A DNA stretch of 16,774 nt from Candidatus Delongbacteria bacterium (GCA_016784425.1 JADHUQ010000027.1:1-16774), one strand, 5' to 3'; numbered from the stretch's first letter, positions 6,030 to 14,509 are shown. Made by a program: numbers and translations. Notes: generated by a model from the sequence alone, not told the origin.

Positions 6030-7376
6030 CTACCTCTTTTTCTTCTTTCCCTTCTTGCGACGGGGCTTCATCCGCTTGGGACCCACTTTTTTTGAGCCGC
6101 TCATCTGCTTCATCATCTCCCGCATCTGGAAGAACTGGGCCAGCAGCTGGTTGACCTCCTGCACGGTGGTTCCGCTGCCCAGAGCGACCCGTTTTTTGCG
6201 GCTGCCGTTCATCAGTTCCGGTCTTGCCCGCTCGAGTGGTGTCATCGAGTAAATAATCGCTTCGGTGTGAGCCAGCCGGGAGGGATCGAGATCCATATCA
6301 CCCAGTTTGCTGCCCACCCCGGGGATCATCTTCATCAATCCTTCCAGCGGTCCCATTTTCTTGATGACCTGCATCTGGGCCAGAAAATCCTGCAGGGTGA
6401 AGGTGGCGTTCTGCAGTTTTTTCGCCATTGCTTCAGCGTCCTGCGCCTCCACCTGTTCCTGCGCTTTTTCCACCAGTGTTACGATATCACCCCTGCCGAG
6501 GATACGGGAGGCGATACGATCAGGATGGAACTGCTCCAGTGCGTCCAGTTTCTCGCCGATACCGATGAACTTAATCGGTTTGCCGGTAACAGCCTTTATC
6601 GAGAGCGCCGCACCGCCACGGGAATCACTGTCCATTTTTGTCAGCACTACACCATGAAAGTCCAGCTGGCGCTGGAACTCCCTGGCAGCAGTAACGGCGT
6701 CCTGACCGGTCATACCGTCGGCGACGAACAGAATTTCGCTGGGGTTCAGCTGTTCACGGATCCGCACCAGCTCCCCCATCATCTCCTGGTCGATATGCAA
6801 TCGACCGGCGGTATCCAGGATTATGGGATCGTGATGGTCTTTGCCACCCCGCGCGACTCCTGCCAGTGCTGTCTGCAGAGCGTCGTTCTCAACAGGAGTC
6901 ACGACCGGGACCGACGCCTGTTCAGCCAGGATGCGCAGCTGTTCTGCAGCTGCCGGCCGGTAGATATCCGCGGCAACCAGTAATGGATTCTTACCCTTAC
7001 GTTTTAAAAGAGCGGCCAGTTTAGCGGCGAAAGTGGTTTTGCCGGAACCCTGCAGGCCGACCACCATGATAACGGTTTGACCACCCGGCTTCCAGTTGAT
7101 CGGTGCCGCAGCGCGTCCCAGCAATTCCACCATCTCGTCATGGAGGATCTTGGTAAACTGCTGGCCGGGGCTGACCGCCAGCAGCACTTGCGCTCCGATG
7201 GCTTTTTCCTTTACCACAGTGATAAAATCGGTCACTACCTGATAGTTGACATCAGCATCAAGCAGGGCGCGACGAACATCCTGTAGCGTCTCTTCAATAT
7301 TTTTTTCGGAGATACTTGCTGTACCACGCAGTTTCTTGACTATACTCTCGAATCGCGCCGATAGGGCATCAAGCAT
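6030..7376 (-). CDS. ffh: Signal recognition particle GTPase Ffh (SRP54)
   Basis: A 448-residue protein of normal length. It has an N domain (1-88), a G domain with P-loop GLQGSGKT (107-114), AADIYRPAA (135-143), DTAGRL (188-193) and TKMDSD (246-251), then a methionine-rich M domain (about 328-425). The M domain has the 'MQVIKKMGPLEGLMKMIPG' region and the RNA-binding stretch MNGSRKKRVALGSGT. The usual TKxDGD reads TKMDSD here. A short Lys/Arg tail ends the protein (RRKKGKKKKR). Ffh binds SRP RNA and the signal sequences of nascent membrane proteins. AGGAG lies 6 bases before the ATG. It leads the six-gene operon ending at rplS; rpsP follows after 58 bases. Confidence 0.98.
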   Translation of the reverse strand: MLDALSARFESIVKKLRGTASISEKNIEETLQDVRRALLDADVNYQVVTDFITVVKEKAIGAQVLLAVSPGQQFTKILHDEMVELLGRAAAPINWKPGGQTVIMVVGLQGSGKTTFAAKLAALLKRKGKNPLLVAADIYRPAAAEQLRILAEQASVPVVTPVENDALQTALAGVARGGKDHHDPIILDTAGRLHIDQEMMGELVRIREQLNPSEILFVADGMTGQDAVTAAREFQRQLDFHGVVLTKMDSDSRGGAALSIKAVTGKPIKFIGIGEKLDALEQFHPDRIASRILGRGDIVTLVEKAQEQVEAQDAEAMAKKLQNATFTLQDFLAQMQVIKKMGPLEGLMKMIPGVGSKLGDMDLDPSRLAHTEAIIYSMTPLERARPELMNGSRKKRVALGSGTTVQEVNQLLAQFFQMREMMKQMSGSKKVGPKRMKPRRKKGKKKKR

Positions 7377-7403
7377 GTAATCTCCTGAAAAATCGAAGCC
7401 ATA

Positions 7404-7432
7404 AATTTACCTTGAACATCTTTTGATAGCAA
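7404..7432 (-). promoter_or_regulatory. Candidate sigma-70-like promoter for the ffh operon
   Basis: On the minus strand TTGCTA, a 17-base spacer and TAAATT, each matching 4 of 6 consensus bases. Transcription would begin near 7397, giving a leader of about 20 bases that contains AGGAG before the ffh ATG. The spacing is ideal but the boxes are moderate, and promoter rules in this lineage may differ. The rest of 7433-7567 holds only short possible hairpins; I identified no gene there. Confidence 0.35.
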
Positions 7433-7567
7433 GAGATTCCACTGTGAAGGAAAACTGCAGCTCATCCGGAGCCTGGAGAAGTGGTGTCACTCCCGGAAGG
7501 AGGGTAAACGCGAATTTTCCACCGCACTACAGCGTCCACGCTATAGTACCCGACTTGAGACAGGTAC

Positions 7568-7593
7568 AAAAAAACGGCTCCCAATGAGAGCCG
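7568..7593 (-). terminator. Rho-independent terminator after ppdK
   Basis: Minus-strand stem CGGCTC / GAGCCG (7588-7593 with 7575-7580), a 7-base loop, and seven U residues (7568-7574). It begins about 30 bases past the ppdK stop and closes the pdxJ-ppdK operon. Confidence 0.88.
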
Positions 7594-7621
7594 CCCTTTT
7601 CAATACGATTGTTGAGCTGTA

Positions 7622-10534
7622 CTACTTTTTGGCAGCGACAGCTTTCTTTCTTGTGTTGGCTTTTCTGGAGGGTCTGGTCGCAGTGACTTTTTGGGGCGCA
7701 CTTTTTCCCGCCGGTTTGCTGGTACTTCGAGCCAGTGCGGCCCGAGCGGCAGCCAGACGCGCAACCGGGACCCGTGGTGGGGATGCTGAGACATAGTCAA
7801 GGCCGAGCGAATGACACAGCGCAATTGATCCGGGATGTCCACCGTGTTCTCCGCAGATACCGACCTCCAGACCGGGACGGGTCTTGCGTCCCCACTCGAT
7901 GGCAATCTTCATCAGTCTGGCCACCCCCTCCTGGTCGAGTACCTCGAAGGGGTTGTCCAGCAGGATGTTGCTGCGGTTATAGAGAGCGAGGAACTTGCTC
8001 TCGGCATCCTCACGCGAGAAGGAGAAGGTCGCTTGCGTGAGATCGTTGGTCCCGAAGGAGAAGAACTCGGCAATTTCCGCCAGATGACCGGCCCGCATAC
8101 AGGCGCGTACTACCTCGATCATGCTGCCGAAACGGTAGGGTACCTTTACCCCATATGCCTGCTCCACTTCCGGGTGCAGCTCCTTGAGAAAACTGTGTAC
8201 ATGGATCAGCTCCTGCAGGGTACATACCTGGGGAACCATAATCTCAGGGTGGATTTCAATCTTCTCCTTACGACAGATAGCGGCAGCTTCGAGAATTGCG
8301 CGAATCTGCATTTTGTAAATTTCCGGAAAGGAGATTCCAAGACGGACCCCCCGGTGACCAAGCATCGGATTGGTCTCAGCAAGTGCACGCACTTTCGCCA
8401 GAATCTTCTCTTTGCGCAGGATGTAATCTTCACCAATACCGCGGGTGAGCAGATGATTGAGTTTTTTATGGATGGATCTTATCTCTTTTTCACAGCGTTC
8501 ACGCACATCCGGATCGATTACTTCAAGGGCGGTCTGGCTCTTACCGTCCATGTCGGAAACGAGCAGACGTAGTTGTCGCGCATGGTGAAGCTCCTCCTCG
8601 AGCTCAAGAATATTGGGCAGGAATTCATGCAGAGGTGGATCGAGCAGACGTACTGTGACGGGATAGGGTGACATCGCTTTGAAGAGACCGGTAAAGTCCT
8701 CCCGTTGCATCTCGAGCAGTTTGTCCAGATGGCTCTGGCGCTCTTCCGTCGTTTCCGCGAGAATCATCTCGACCATCACCGGAAGACGATCAACCGAATT
8801 GAACATCCGTTCAGTGCGACAGAGACCGATCCCCCTGGCGCCAAATTCACGAGCCCGGCGGGCATCCAGCGGTGTATCGGCATTACCCTTCACTTTCAGG
8901 TGGGCTATCTTGTCGGCCCATTGAAGCAGAGTTTCCAGCTCTTTGGAAAACTCCGCTTCTACCGTGGGGACCTCGCCGATATATACCTTTCCACTGGAAC
9001 CGTCGATGGTGATAACGTCACCTTTCCTCAGGGTATGGTCGCCGATGATGGCGGTTCCTGCATGCAGGTTGATCGTGATTGCTTCAGCGCCTGTGACACT
9101 CGGTTTGCCCATTCCACGGGCAACGACAGCCGCGTGAGAAGTTTTACCACCCCGACTGGTGAGGATGCCCCTGGCAGCAAAGAAACCGTGAATATCTTCC
9201 GGCTTGGTCTCTTCCCGCACGAGAATCAAAGACCGTCCCTGTTTACCCAGCTCTTCGGCCTGATCTGCATCGAAGACAATTTCACCGGAGGTAGCGCCGG
9301 GTGAGGCGGCAACCCCTGTGGTAACTGCCTCCCGTTTGGCTTTGGGATCGAGTCGGGGGAAGAGCAACTGTTCAAGCTGGTCGGGATCGATACGCCTGAT
9401 AGCCTCCTCGGTAGTGATCAGACGTTCTTTAACCATCTCGACAGCGATGCGCACTGCAGCCGAACCGGTTCTCTTTCCGACTCGAGTTTGCAGCATGAAG
9501 AGCTTGCCCTGTTGGATGGTGAACTCCAGGTCCTGCATATCGGTGTAGTGCCGTTCCATTTTACGGCAATAACCGTAAAGTTGTCGATAGATTTTGGGAT
9601 TGGCTTTCTCCAGGCGGCTGATTGGAAGCGGTGTGCGGATACCGGCCACCACATCCTCCCCCTGGGCATCCATCAGATACTCACCATAGAACCGCTTTTC
9701 ACCGGTGGCGGGATCACGGGTAAAACAGACACCGGTACCACTGTCTTTACCCATGTTACCAAATACCATCGCCTGGATATTGACTGCTGTACCCCAATCG
9801 GAAGGAATTTTGTTCTGACGGCGATACTCCTGGGCGCGACGGGTTTTCCAGGACTGGAATACTGCCCCGATTGAACCCCATAACTGCTGTAAGGGATCCT
9901 GAGGAAAGATGCTCCCTGTGAGTCTGCGCGTCTCAGCTTTATACAGTTCGATGACAGCTTTAAGGTCCTTTACCTTCAATTCGAGATCGCTCTTGTACCC
10001 ATGCTCGGTTTTGTAGTTTTCCAGAATCAGGTGATAAGGATCATGCTCCAGCCCGGCGCCCGCTTTCATCACAACATCACCATACATCTGGATAAAGCGC
10101 CGGTAAGAATCGTAGCTGAAGCGGGGGTTAGAGGTTTTAGCGTTCAGGCCCTCTACAGAAATATCGTTCAAACCGAGGTTGAGCACGGTATCCATCATAC
10201 CCGGCATCGAAGCACGAGAACCGGAGCGTACCGAAAGCAGCAGCGGATCATCAGCATCACCGAATTTCTTCCCCATTACCTTTTCGACCTTGGCCAGATT
10301 TTGCTGAACCTCCTGTTTGAGTGCCGGTTTCAGCTTGTGGCCGGCTTTTTCATAGGCGTGACACATTTCCGTGGAGATGGTAAAACCAGCCGGGACCGGT
10401 AATCCCACCAGCGTCATCTCTGCCAGATTTGCACCCTTGCCACCAAGTAATTCCTTCATATTTCCATTGCCGTCGGCCTTGCCGTCACCGAAATAATAGA
10501 CAGCAGTTCTGGTCGAGACTTTTTTTGCGGGCAT
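7622..10534 (-). CDS. ppdK: Pyruvate, phosphate dikinase with basic C-terminal tail
   Basis: A 970-residue enzyme converting pyruvate + ATP + Pi to PEP + AMP + PPi, reversibly. The ATP-grasp N-terminal part includes YYFGDGKADGNGNMKELLGG and SVRSGSRASMPGMMDT (101-116). The phosphohistidine domain has GGKTSHAAVVARGMGKP with catalytic His467. The C-terminal PEP/pyruvate barrel has NPMLGHRGVRLG (722-733), FFSFGTNDLTQ (824-834) and GICGEHGG with Cys894. Usual length is about 875-910. The extra length comes from a longer stretch between HEFLP (636-640) and NPML (roughly 40 residues over the forms I recall) and a Lys/Arg/Ala-rich tail after ARLAAARAAL (about 935-970). AGGAGG lies 8 bases before the ATG. 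It is last in the operon, 28 bases after fbp, which favours the gluconeogenic direction, though the PPi-linked glycolytic direction is possible. Confidence 0.97.
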   Translation of the reverse strand: MPAKKVSTRTAVYYFGDGKADGNGNMKELLGGKGANLAEMTLVGLPVPAGFTISTEMCHAYEKAGHKLKPALKQEVQQNLAKVEKVMGKKFGDADDPLLLSVRSGSRASMPGMMDTVLNLGLNDISVEGLNAKTSNPRFSYDSYRRFIQMYGDVVMKAGAGLEHDPYHLILENYKTEHGYKSDLELKVKDLKAVIELYKAETRRLTGSIFPQDPLQQLWGSIGAVFQSWKTRRAQEYRRQNKIPSDWGTAVNIQAMVFGNMGKDSGTGVCFTRDPATGEKRFYGEYLMDAQGEDVVAGIRTPLPISRLEKANPKIYRQLYGYCRKMERHYTDMQDLEFTIQQGKLFMLQTRVGKRTGSAAVRIAVEMVKERLITTEEAIRRIDPDQLEQLLFPRLDPKAKREAVTTGVAASPGATSGEIVFDADQAEELGKQGRSLILVREETKPEDIHGFFAARGILTSRGGKTSHAAVVARGMGKPSVTGAEAITINLHAGTAIIGDHTLRKGDVITIDGSSGKVYIGEVPTVEAEFSKELETLLQWADKIAHLKVKGNADTPLDARRAREFGARGIGLCRTERMFNSVDRLPVMVEMILAETTEERQSHLDKLLEMQREDFTGLFKAMSPYPVTVRLLDPPLHEFLPNILELEEELHHARQLRLLVSDMDGKSQTALEVIDPDVRERCEKEIRSIHKKLNHLLTRGIGEDYILRKEKILAKVRALAETNPMLGHRGVRLGISFPEIYKMQIRAILEAAAICRKEKIEIHPEIMVPQVCTLQELIHVHSFLKELHPEVEQAYGVKVPYRFGSMIEVVRACMRAGHLAEIAEFFSFGTNDLTQATFSFSREDAESKFLALYNRSNILLDNPFEVLDQEGVARLMKIAIEWGRKTRPGLEVGICGEHGGHPGSIALCHSLGLDYVSASPPRVPVARLAAARAALARSTSKPAGKSAPQKVTATRPSRKANTRKKAVAAKK

Positions 10535-10562
10535 TGTTATGGCCCTCCTAAAGAGTTGCGTT

Positions 10563-11558
10563 TTATTGTTTCATGAATTCCATCACTTGTATCACGTTAT
10601 CCCTGCTGCCGATAAACAACGGTACCCGTTGATGCAGTTCTTCCGGTTCGATTTCGAGAATCGGGCGTTTACCATCAGTGGCAAGGCCACCAGCATTGTT
10701 CACCACCAGCGCCAGGGGGCTGGCTTCATACAACAACCGCAGTTTACCGCACGGGTGTTTGTAATCGGCAGGGTACATGAAGATGCCACCGTAGAGCAGG
10801 TTGCGGTGGAAGTCCGCCACCAGTGATCCAATGTAGCGGCTGGTCATGGGACGATCATCATCCGGTTCAATTGCCTGTACATATTTGAGGTAGCGTTTTA
10901 CACCCTCCTGCCATTTGAGATAATTGCCTTCGTTGACGCTGTAGATCCTGCCCCGTTGTGGTGTCTGAATATTGCTGTGGCTTAGAAAGTACTCACCGAC
11001 GGAGGGGTCCAGGGTAAATCCGTTTACAGTACCGTCGCGTGTGGTATAGACAAACATGGTAGAAGAGCCGTATATGATATATCCGGCAGCCACCTGGCGG
11101 GACCCTGCCTGCAGGCATTGCGCTTGCCCGCTGAGCTCAGGATTCATCTCCAGGATAGAAAAAATGGTACCGATGGAGACGTTGGCGTCGATGTTGGAGG
11201 AACCGTCCAGAGGATCCATGTTGACGACATAGCTGGCATGGGAATTCTCCCTCAGGATTACTGCTTCTTCAAGTTCCTCAGAGCCGACAACTGCCACTCT
11301 TCCCGGTTCCGACAAGCATTGAATTATTACATCGTTGGCAAAAAGGTCCAGTTTCTTGACAACCTCTCCCTGCACATTGGTGGTCCCGGTAACACCCAGC
11401 AGGCTGACCAGACCAGCCTTATTGACCTCCCGGGAGATGATCTTTGAGGCGAGGGCGAGGTCATAGAGAATCTGCGTCAAGGTTCCGCTTGCGTCAGGAT
11501 TCATCCGTTCCGCATCCAGAATGTGCTGCTCAATTGTAGTAATCTTCCGCTGCTTCAA
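10563..11558 (-). CDS. fbp: Fructose-1,6-bisphosphatase class I
   Basis: A 331-residue enzyme that hydrolyses fructose 1,6-bisphosphate to fructose 6-phosphate, the committed step of gluconeogenesis. Class I motifs are NVQGEVVKKLD (61-71), SEELEE (93-98), MDPLDGSSNIDANVSIGTIF (114-133) with the metal-binding Asp/Glu residues, and KLRLLYEASP (272-281) with Glu278. The start is a TTG in a 4-base TTGA overlap with the stop of the upstream HAD gene, with GGAGG 6 bases before it, so translational coupling is likely. The start gives the expected N-terminus (KITTIEQHIL). In the gene order it stands between the HAD phosphatase and ppdK. Confidence 0.97.
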   Translation of the reverse strand: MKQRKITTIEQHILDAERMNPDASGTLTQILYDLALASKIISREVNKAGLVSLLGVTGTTNVQGEVVKKLDLFANDVIIQCLSEPGRVAVVGSEELEEAVILRENSHASYVVNMDPLDGSSNIDANVSIGTIFSILEMNPELSGQAQCLQAGSRQVAAGYIIYGSSTMFVYTTRDGTVNGFTLDPSVGEYFLSHSNIQTPQRGRIYSVNEGNYLKWQEGVKRYLKYVQAIEPDDDRPMTSRYIGSLVADFHRNLLYGGIFMYPADYKHPCGKLRLLYEASPLALVVNNAGGLATDGKRPILEIEPEELHQRVPLFIGSRDNVIQVMEFMKQ

Positions 11559-12226
11559 ACGCCACCTCCAATCCAGGTTTTAAGAAAACTGCTCAATTCA
11601 GCATGATTGGCCAACACCTGATCGGCCAGTTGCAACCGTTCCGCCGGCAGCGTTGTAGCCAGAGCGATACAGTGAATACCGGCCGCCCGGGCTGACTCGA
11701 TGCCCAGTGGCGCATTCTCTATAACGACAGCTTCCGCCGGCTCTACTTCCAGAGCGGCTACGGCACGGCTGTAGGGCTCAGCCGAGGGTTTCCCGTGGGT
11801 ATAGTCTTCCGCAGTAAATATGACGTCAAACATGGCAAGTTCAGCCGCACCCAAAACATGCTGCAGATTGACGATACTGGAACCGGTAACCAGACCGACC
11901 GCCAGTTCCGCCTGGTGGATCTGGACCAGCAGTGGACGAACCTCAGGATAGATTTCCACAGCCAGAGAACGATAGTAACTTCGTTTCCGCTCCACCCAGC
12001 GACTCACCTCTGTATCTGTAAACTGCAAGCCATTGAGCATGGCCAGGGTTTTAAATGTACTCTCCGCACTCTCCCCCTCCCGCAAGCGGATTTCCAGATC
12101 GTCCAGTTCTACACCCAGCTCGGCAAAGATGCGCGTCCAGGCAATACAATGCGATTCCAGGCTGCGGATAATCACACCATCAGCGTCAAAAAGGACTGCG
12201 CGCAAATTTTGGGGAATACGGGTCAT
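11555..12226 (-). CDS. HAD-superfamily phosphatase / beta-phosphoglucomutase-like protein
   Basis: A 223-residue HAD protein with a small helical cap. Motif I is FDADGV (13-18; nucleophile Asp14, acid/base Asp16), motif II VTGSS (Thr114), motif III HGKPSAEPY (Lys146), and motif IV VIENAPLGIESARAAG (Glu170-Asn171, where many relatives have Glu-Asp). The cap lies between about residues 20 and 92. Sequence alone does not separate a sugar-phosphate phosphatase (phosphoglycolate type) from a beta-phosphoglucomutase. It begins 2 bases after the tnaA stop and overlaps the fbp start by 4 bases, so it shares the operon. The context suggests a sugar-phosphate or PLP/PNP-related substrate, but this is inference. 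Confidence 0.88.
   Translation of the reverse strand: MTRIPQNLRAVLFDADGVIIRSLESHCIAWTRIFAELGVELDDLEIRLREGESAESTFKTLAMLNGLQFTDTEVSRWVERKRSYYRSLAVEIYPEVRPLLVQIHQAELAVGLVTGSSIVNLQHVLGAAELAMFDVIFTAEDYTHGKPSAEPYSRAVAALEVEPAEAVVIENAPLGIESARAAGIHCIALATTLPAERLQLADQVLANHAELSSFLKTWIGGGV
11565..11569 (-). promoter_or_regulatory. Ribosome binding site that fixes the fbp TTG start
   Basis: GGAGG on the minus strand, inside the end of the HAD gene and 6 bases before the TTG of fbp. It supports a coupled TTG start over any later ATG. Confidence 0.75.
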
Positions 12227-12228
12227 GT

Positions 12229-13605
12229 TTAATCCAATGGTTTCATGCGGGCGGTAAAATGCCGCAACACCTCGGGCGCTTCGAGGATTTCCATACCCTT
12301 GATTTCGCCTCGGCGCTGGTAAATCCGTATGATCGCCTCCGCCACATAACGCATGTGGCCGGTGGTATAGACCCGTCGCGGTATTGCCAGACGCACCATC
12401 TCCAGTTCGGGGTAAGTCATCTTACCGGTCTCCTGGTCCTTCTGCGCAAACATGAGACTGCCTATCTCCACACCGCGGATGCCCCCTTCCAGGTAGAGCT
12501 CAACCGTCAACGCCTGCCCTGGAAACTGTTCGGAGGGAATGTGTGGCAGGATTCCGCGAGCATTGAGGTAGACGGCATGTCCACCGACAGGTTTGAGAAT
12601 AGGTACGCCGGCTTCCGTCAGACAGCGGGCCAGGTAAGCCACCTGCTCAACACGGAATTCCAGATATTCCTCCTCCAGAACCTCACGCAGTCCTCTCGCC
12701 ACTGCTTCCAGGTCGCGCCCGGCCAATCCGCCGTAGGTGGGGAAACCCTCGATCATGATCAGTTTGTTGGTGACCTGTCGTGTGAGGGCACTGTCATTGA
12801 GTGTCAGAAAGCCACCGATATTTACCAGTGCATCCTTCTTGGCGGACATGGTGGCTCCATCACCGTAAGAAAACATCTCCTGGGCGATGGCGAGGATGGT
12901 TTTGTCGGCGTAAGCCGCTTCCCTTTGCTTTATGAAGTAGGCATTCTCCGCAAAACGACAGGCATCAAAAACAAGCTTGAGACCGTGACGGTGCGTCAGC
13001 TCGCTTGTTTCACGAATATTCTGCATCGACACCGGCTGACCGCCACCTGAATTATTGGTGATGGTCAGCATCACTACCGGAATGTTGTCAGGTCCGACAC
13101 GCTGTACCAGCTTTTCCAGCTTGTCCAGATCCATGTTGCCTTTGAAGGGGTGATCGCATTCCGGGTCGTAGGCTTCGTCTATTACCAGATCAAGCGCGAT
13201 CGAATGATTTGATTGTACATTGGCTCGGGTAGTGTCAAAATGGATGTTGTTCGGGATATAGGTGCCCGGACCGCCGATTGTCGAAAAGAGCAGATTCTCC
13301 GCCACCCTGCCCTGGTGAGTGGGAATCACATGCTGGTAGCCAAAGATATCCTTAACTGTATCACGGAAATTATAGAAATTACGTGACCCGGCGTAGGACT
13401 CATCCCCCAGCATCATCCCACTCCACTGGTTGTCACTCATGGCGGAAGTACCGCTATCGGTAAGCAGGTCGATGTGTATTTTCTCCGCCGGGATATTGAA
13501 GACGTTGTAACCCGCCTCCTTGATTATCTCTTCGCGCTCTTCACGTGTTGTGTGTCGAATGCGTTCGACGACTTTTATTTTAAACGGTTCCAGCGGATAT
13601 TTCAT
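12229..13605 (-). CDS. tnaA: Tryptophanase (tryptophan indole-lyase family)
   Basis: A 458-residue fold-type I PLP enzyme. It cleaves L-tryptophan to indole, pyruvate and ammonia. PLP residues are Lys257 in MSAKKD (Schiff base), Asp214 and Arg217 in FDACRF, and the LAIPRRVYT segment near 407-414. Tyrosine phenol-lyase is the close alternative. Three positions favour tryptophanase by recalled alignment: Asp124 (Thr in the phenol-lyase, Asp137 in E. coli TnaA), Ile381 in GIRGVEIG (Arg in the phenol-lyase), and His449 in VLRHFTAR (E. coli His463). Its ATG overlaps the pdxJ stop by 4 bases, coupling it to the gene that makes its cofactor precursor. The HAD gene follows after 2 bases. No E. coli-like TnaC arrest peptide with Pro-stop was found just before it. 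Confidence 0.9.
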   Translation of the reverse strand: MKYPLEPFKIKVVERIRHTTREEREEIIKEAGYNVFNIPAEKIHIDLLTDSGTSAMSDNQWSGMMLGDESYAGSRNFYNFRDTVKDIFGYQHVIPTHQGRVAENLLFSTIGGPGTYIPNNIHFDTTRANVQSNHSIALDLVIDEAYDPECDHPFKGNMDLDKLEKLVQRVGPDNIPVVMLTITNNSGGGQPVSMQNIRETSELTHRHGLKLVFDACRFAENAYFIKQREAAYADKTILAIAQEMFSYGDGATMSAKKDALVNIGGFLTLNDSALTRQVTNKLIMIEGFPTYGGLAGRDLEAVARGLREVLEEEYLEFRVEQVAYLARCLTEAGVPILKPVGGHAVYLNARGILPHIPSEQFPGQALTVELYLEGGIRGVEIGSLMFAQKDQETGKMTYPELEMVRLAIPRRVYTTGHMRYVAEAIIRIYQRRGEIKGMEILEAPEVLRHFTARMKPLD

Positions 13606-14330
13606 CTCTGCTCCCGGGCTTGTGCAATCAGCTCCTTCATGGTACGGACCGCTTCGCTGATGCCGACGAAAACCGCCCGGCCGATCAGCGAGTGACCGAT
13701 GTTGAGTTCTTCGATTTCAGGGATACGGGCTATTTGTGATACATTGAAGTGGTTGAGTCCATGTCCGGCGCTGACCCTCAATCCCAACTTGCTTGCTGCA
13801 ACCGCCATACTGCGGATCTGTTCCAACTCCTGCTGAGACTGGTGTTCCGATTCAGCGTTGGCGTATTCGCCGGTGTGCAATTCGACAAAATCAGCGCCCA
13901 GATTGCGGGCTGTTTTGATCTGTTCCAGGTCGGGATCGATGAAGAGGCTGGTTACAATACCACTGTTCTTCAGGGTGGTAATTGTCTCTTGAATGTGCTC
14001 GCGGAACTTAACCACATCCAACCCCCCTTCCGTGGTAACTTCTTCCCGTTTTTCCGGCACGAGCGTAACCATATCGGGACCCACCCGACAGGCTATTTCA
14101 ACCATTTCGGGGGTGGCGGCCATCTCCAGGTTAAGGTGTGTTTTAACAACCTGTCTTAGCAACTCCAGGTCGCGATCCTGGAGGTGGCGCCGATCCTCCC
14201 GTAAGTGACAGACTATACCGTCACCACCGGCCATCTCCACCAGCCCCACGATTTGCACCGGATCCGGCTCTTTGATTTTCCGCGCTTCCCTGAGGGTAGC
14301 GACATGATCGATGTTAACACCGAGACGCAT
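13602..14330 (-). CDS. pdxJ: Pyridoxine 5'-phosphate synthase PdxJ
   Basis: A 242-residue TIM-barrel enzyme that condenses 1-deoxy-D-xylulose 5-phosphate with 3-amino-2-oxopropyl phosphate to give pyridoxine 5'-phosphate. Motifs from the start are RLGVNIDHVATLREAR, CHLREDRRHLQDRD, NLEMAATPEM, VTLVPEKREEVTTEGGLDV, VELHTGEYA, SAGHGLNHFNV and ELNIGHSLIGRAVFVG. I chose ATG 14330 because it gives the family's normal start (NIDHVATLR at residue 6) and has AGGGAG just upstream. An in-frame extension to GTG 14537 would add 69 unrelated residues and run into the lipoprotein gene. It leads the operon into tnaA with an ATGA overlap. Confidence 0.97.
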   Translation of the reverse strand: MRLGVNIDHVATLREARKIKEPDPVQIVGLVEMAGGDGIVCHLREDRRHLQDRDLELLRQVVKTHLNLEMAATPEMVEIACRVGPDMVTLVPEKREEVTTEGGLDVVKFREHIQETITTLKNSGIVTSLFIDPDLEQIKTARNLGADFVELHTGEYANAESEHQSQQELEQIRSMAVAASKLGLRVSAGHGLNHFNVSQIARIPEIEELNIGHSLIGRAVFVGISEAVRTMKELIAQAREQR

Positions 14331-14453
14331 GCTTACTCTCCCTGTACTGCCATTTACGGCAAGTCCTGTCGTTCGTTTTCCAGCTGCGCCGCCCCATCCA
14401 TGTATCACATTTAGACGGGGACGCTCACATTGATTCACCCGGAGTAGAGCAAT

Positions 14454-14482
14454 AAAATAGTAGCGGTGGGGGCATTTGACAA
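14454..14482 (-). promoter_or_regulatory. Candidate sigma-70-like promoter for pdxJ-tnaA-HAD-fbp-ppdK
   Basis: Minus-strand TTGTCA (5 of 6), a 17-base spacer and TATTTT (4 of 6). Transcription would start near 14447, leaving a leader of about 115 bases before pdxJ. The -35 box abuts the hairpin that follows the lipoprotein gene. The boxes and spacing are plausible but untested. Confidence 0.4.
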
Positions 14483-14509
14483 GCACTGTCGACAGATTCG
14501 AGACAGTGC
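14483..14509 (-). other. Inverted repeat after the second lipoprotein gene
   Basis: Perfect 8-base arms GCACTGTC / GACAGTGC with an 11-base loop, starting 10 bases after the lipoprotein stop. The following minus-strand bases are TTGTCAAATG, without a U run, so this is at best a weak terminator. It could instead stabilise the transcript end or be an operator next to the pdxJ promoter. Confidence 0.5.

Noticed and set aside
7485..7515. CCGGAAGG on the plus strand beside ffh, recalling the SRP RNA (ffs) tetraloop region.
   Set aside because: Only the central 8 bases match. The conserved AGG before and AGCAG after are missing, and the flanks fold as a simple CTCC/GGAG hairpin. A covariance search with the bacterial SRP RNA models would settle it.
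7835..8572. Plus-strand open frames of 200-245 codons opposite ppdK and ffh.
   Set aside because: They lie entirely within well-supported minus-strand genes and show no family motifs.
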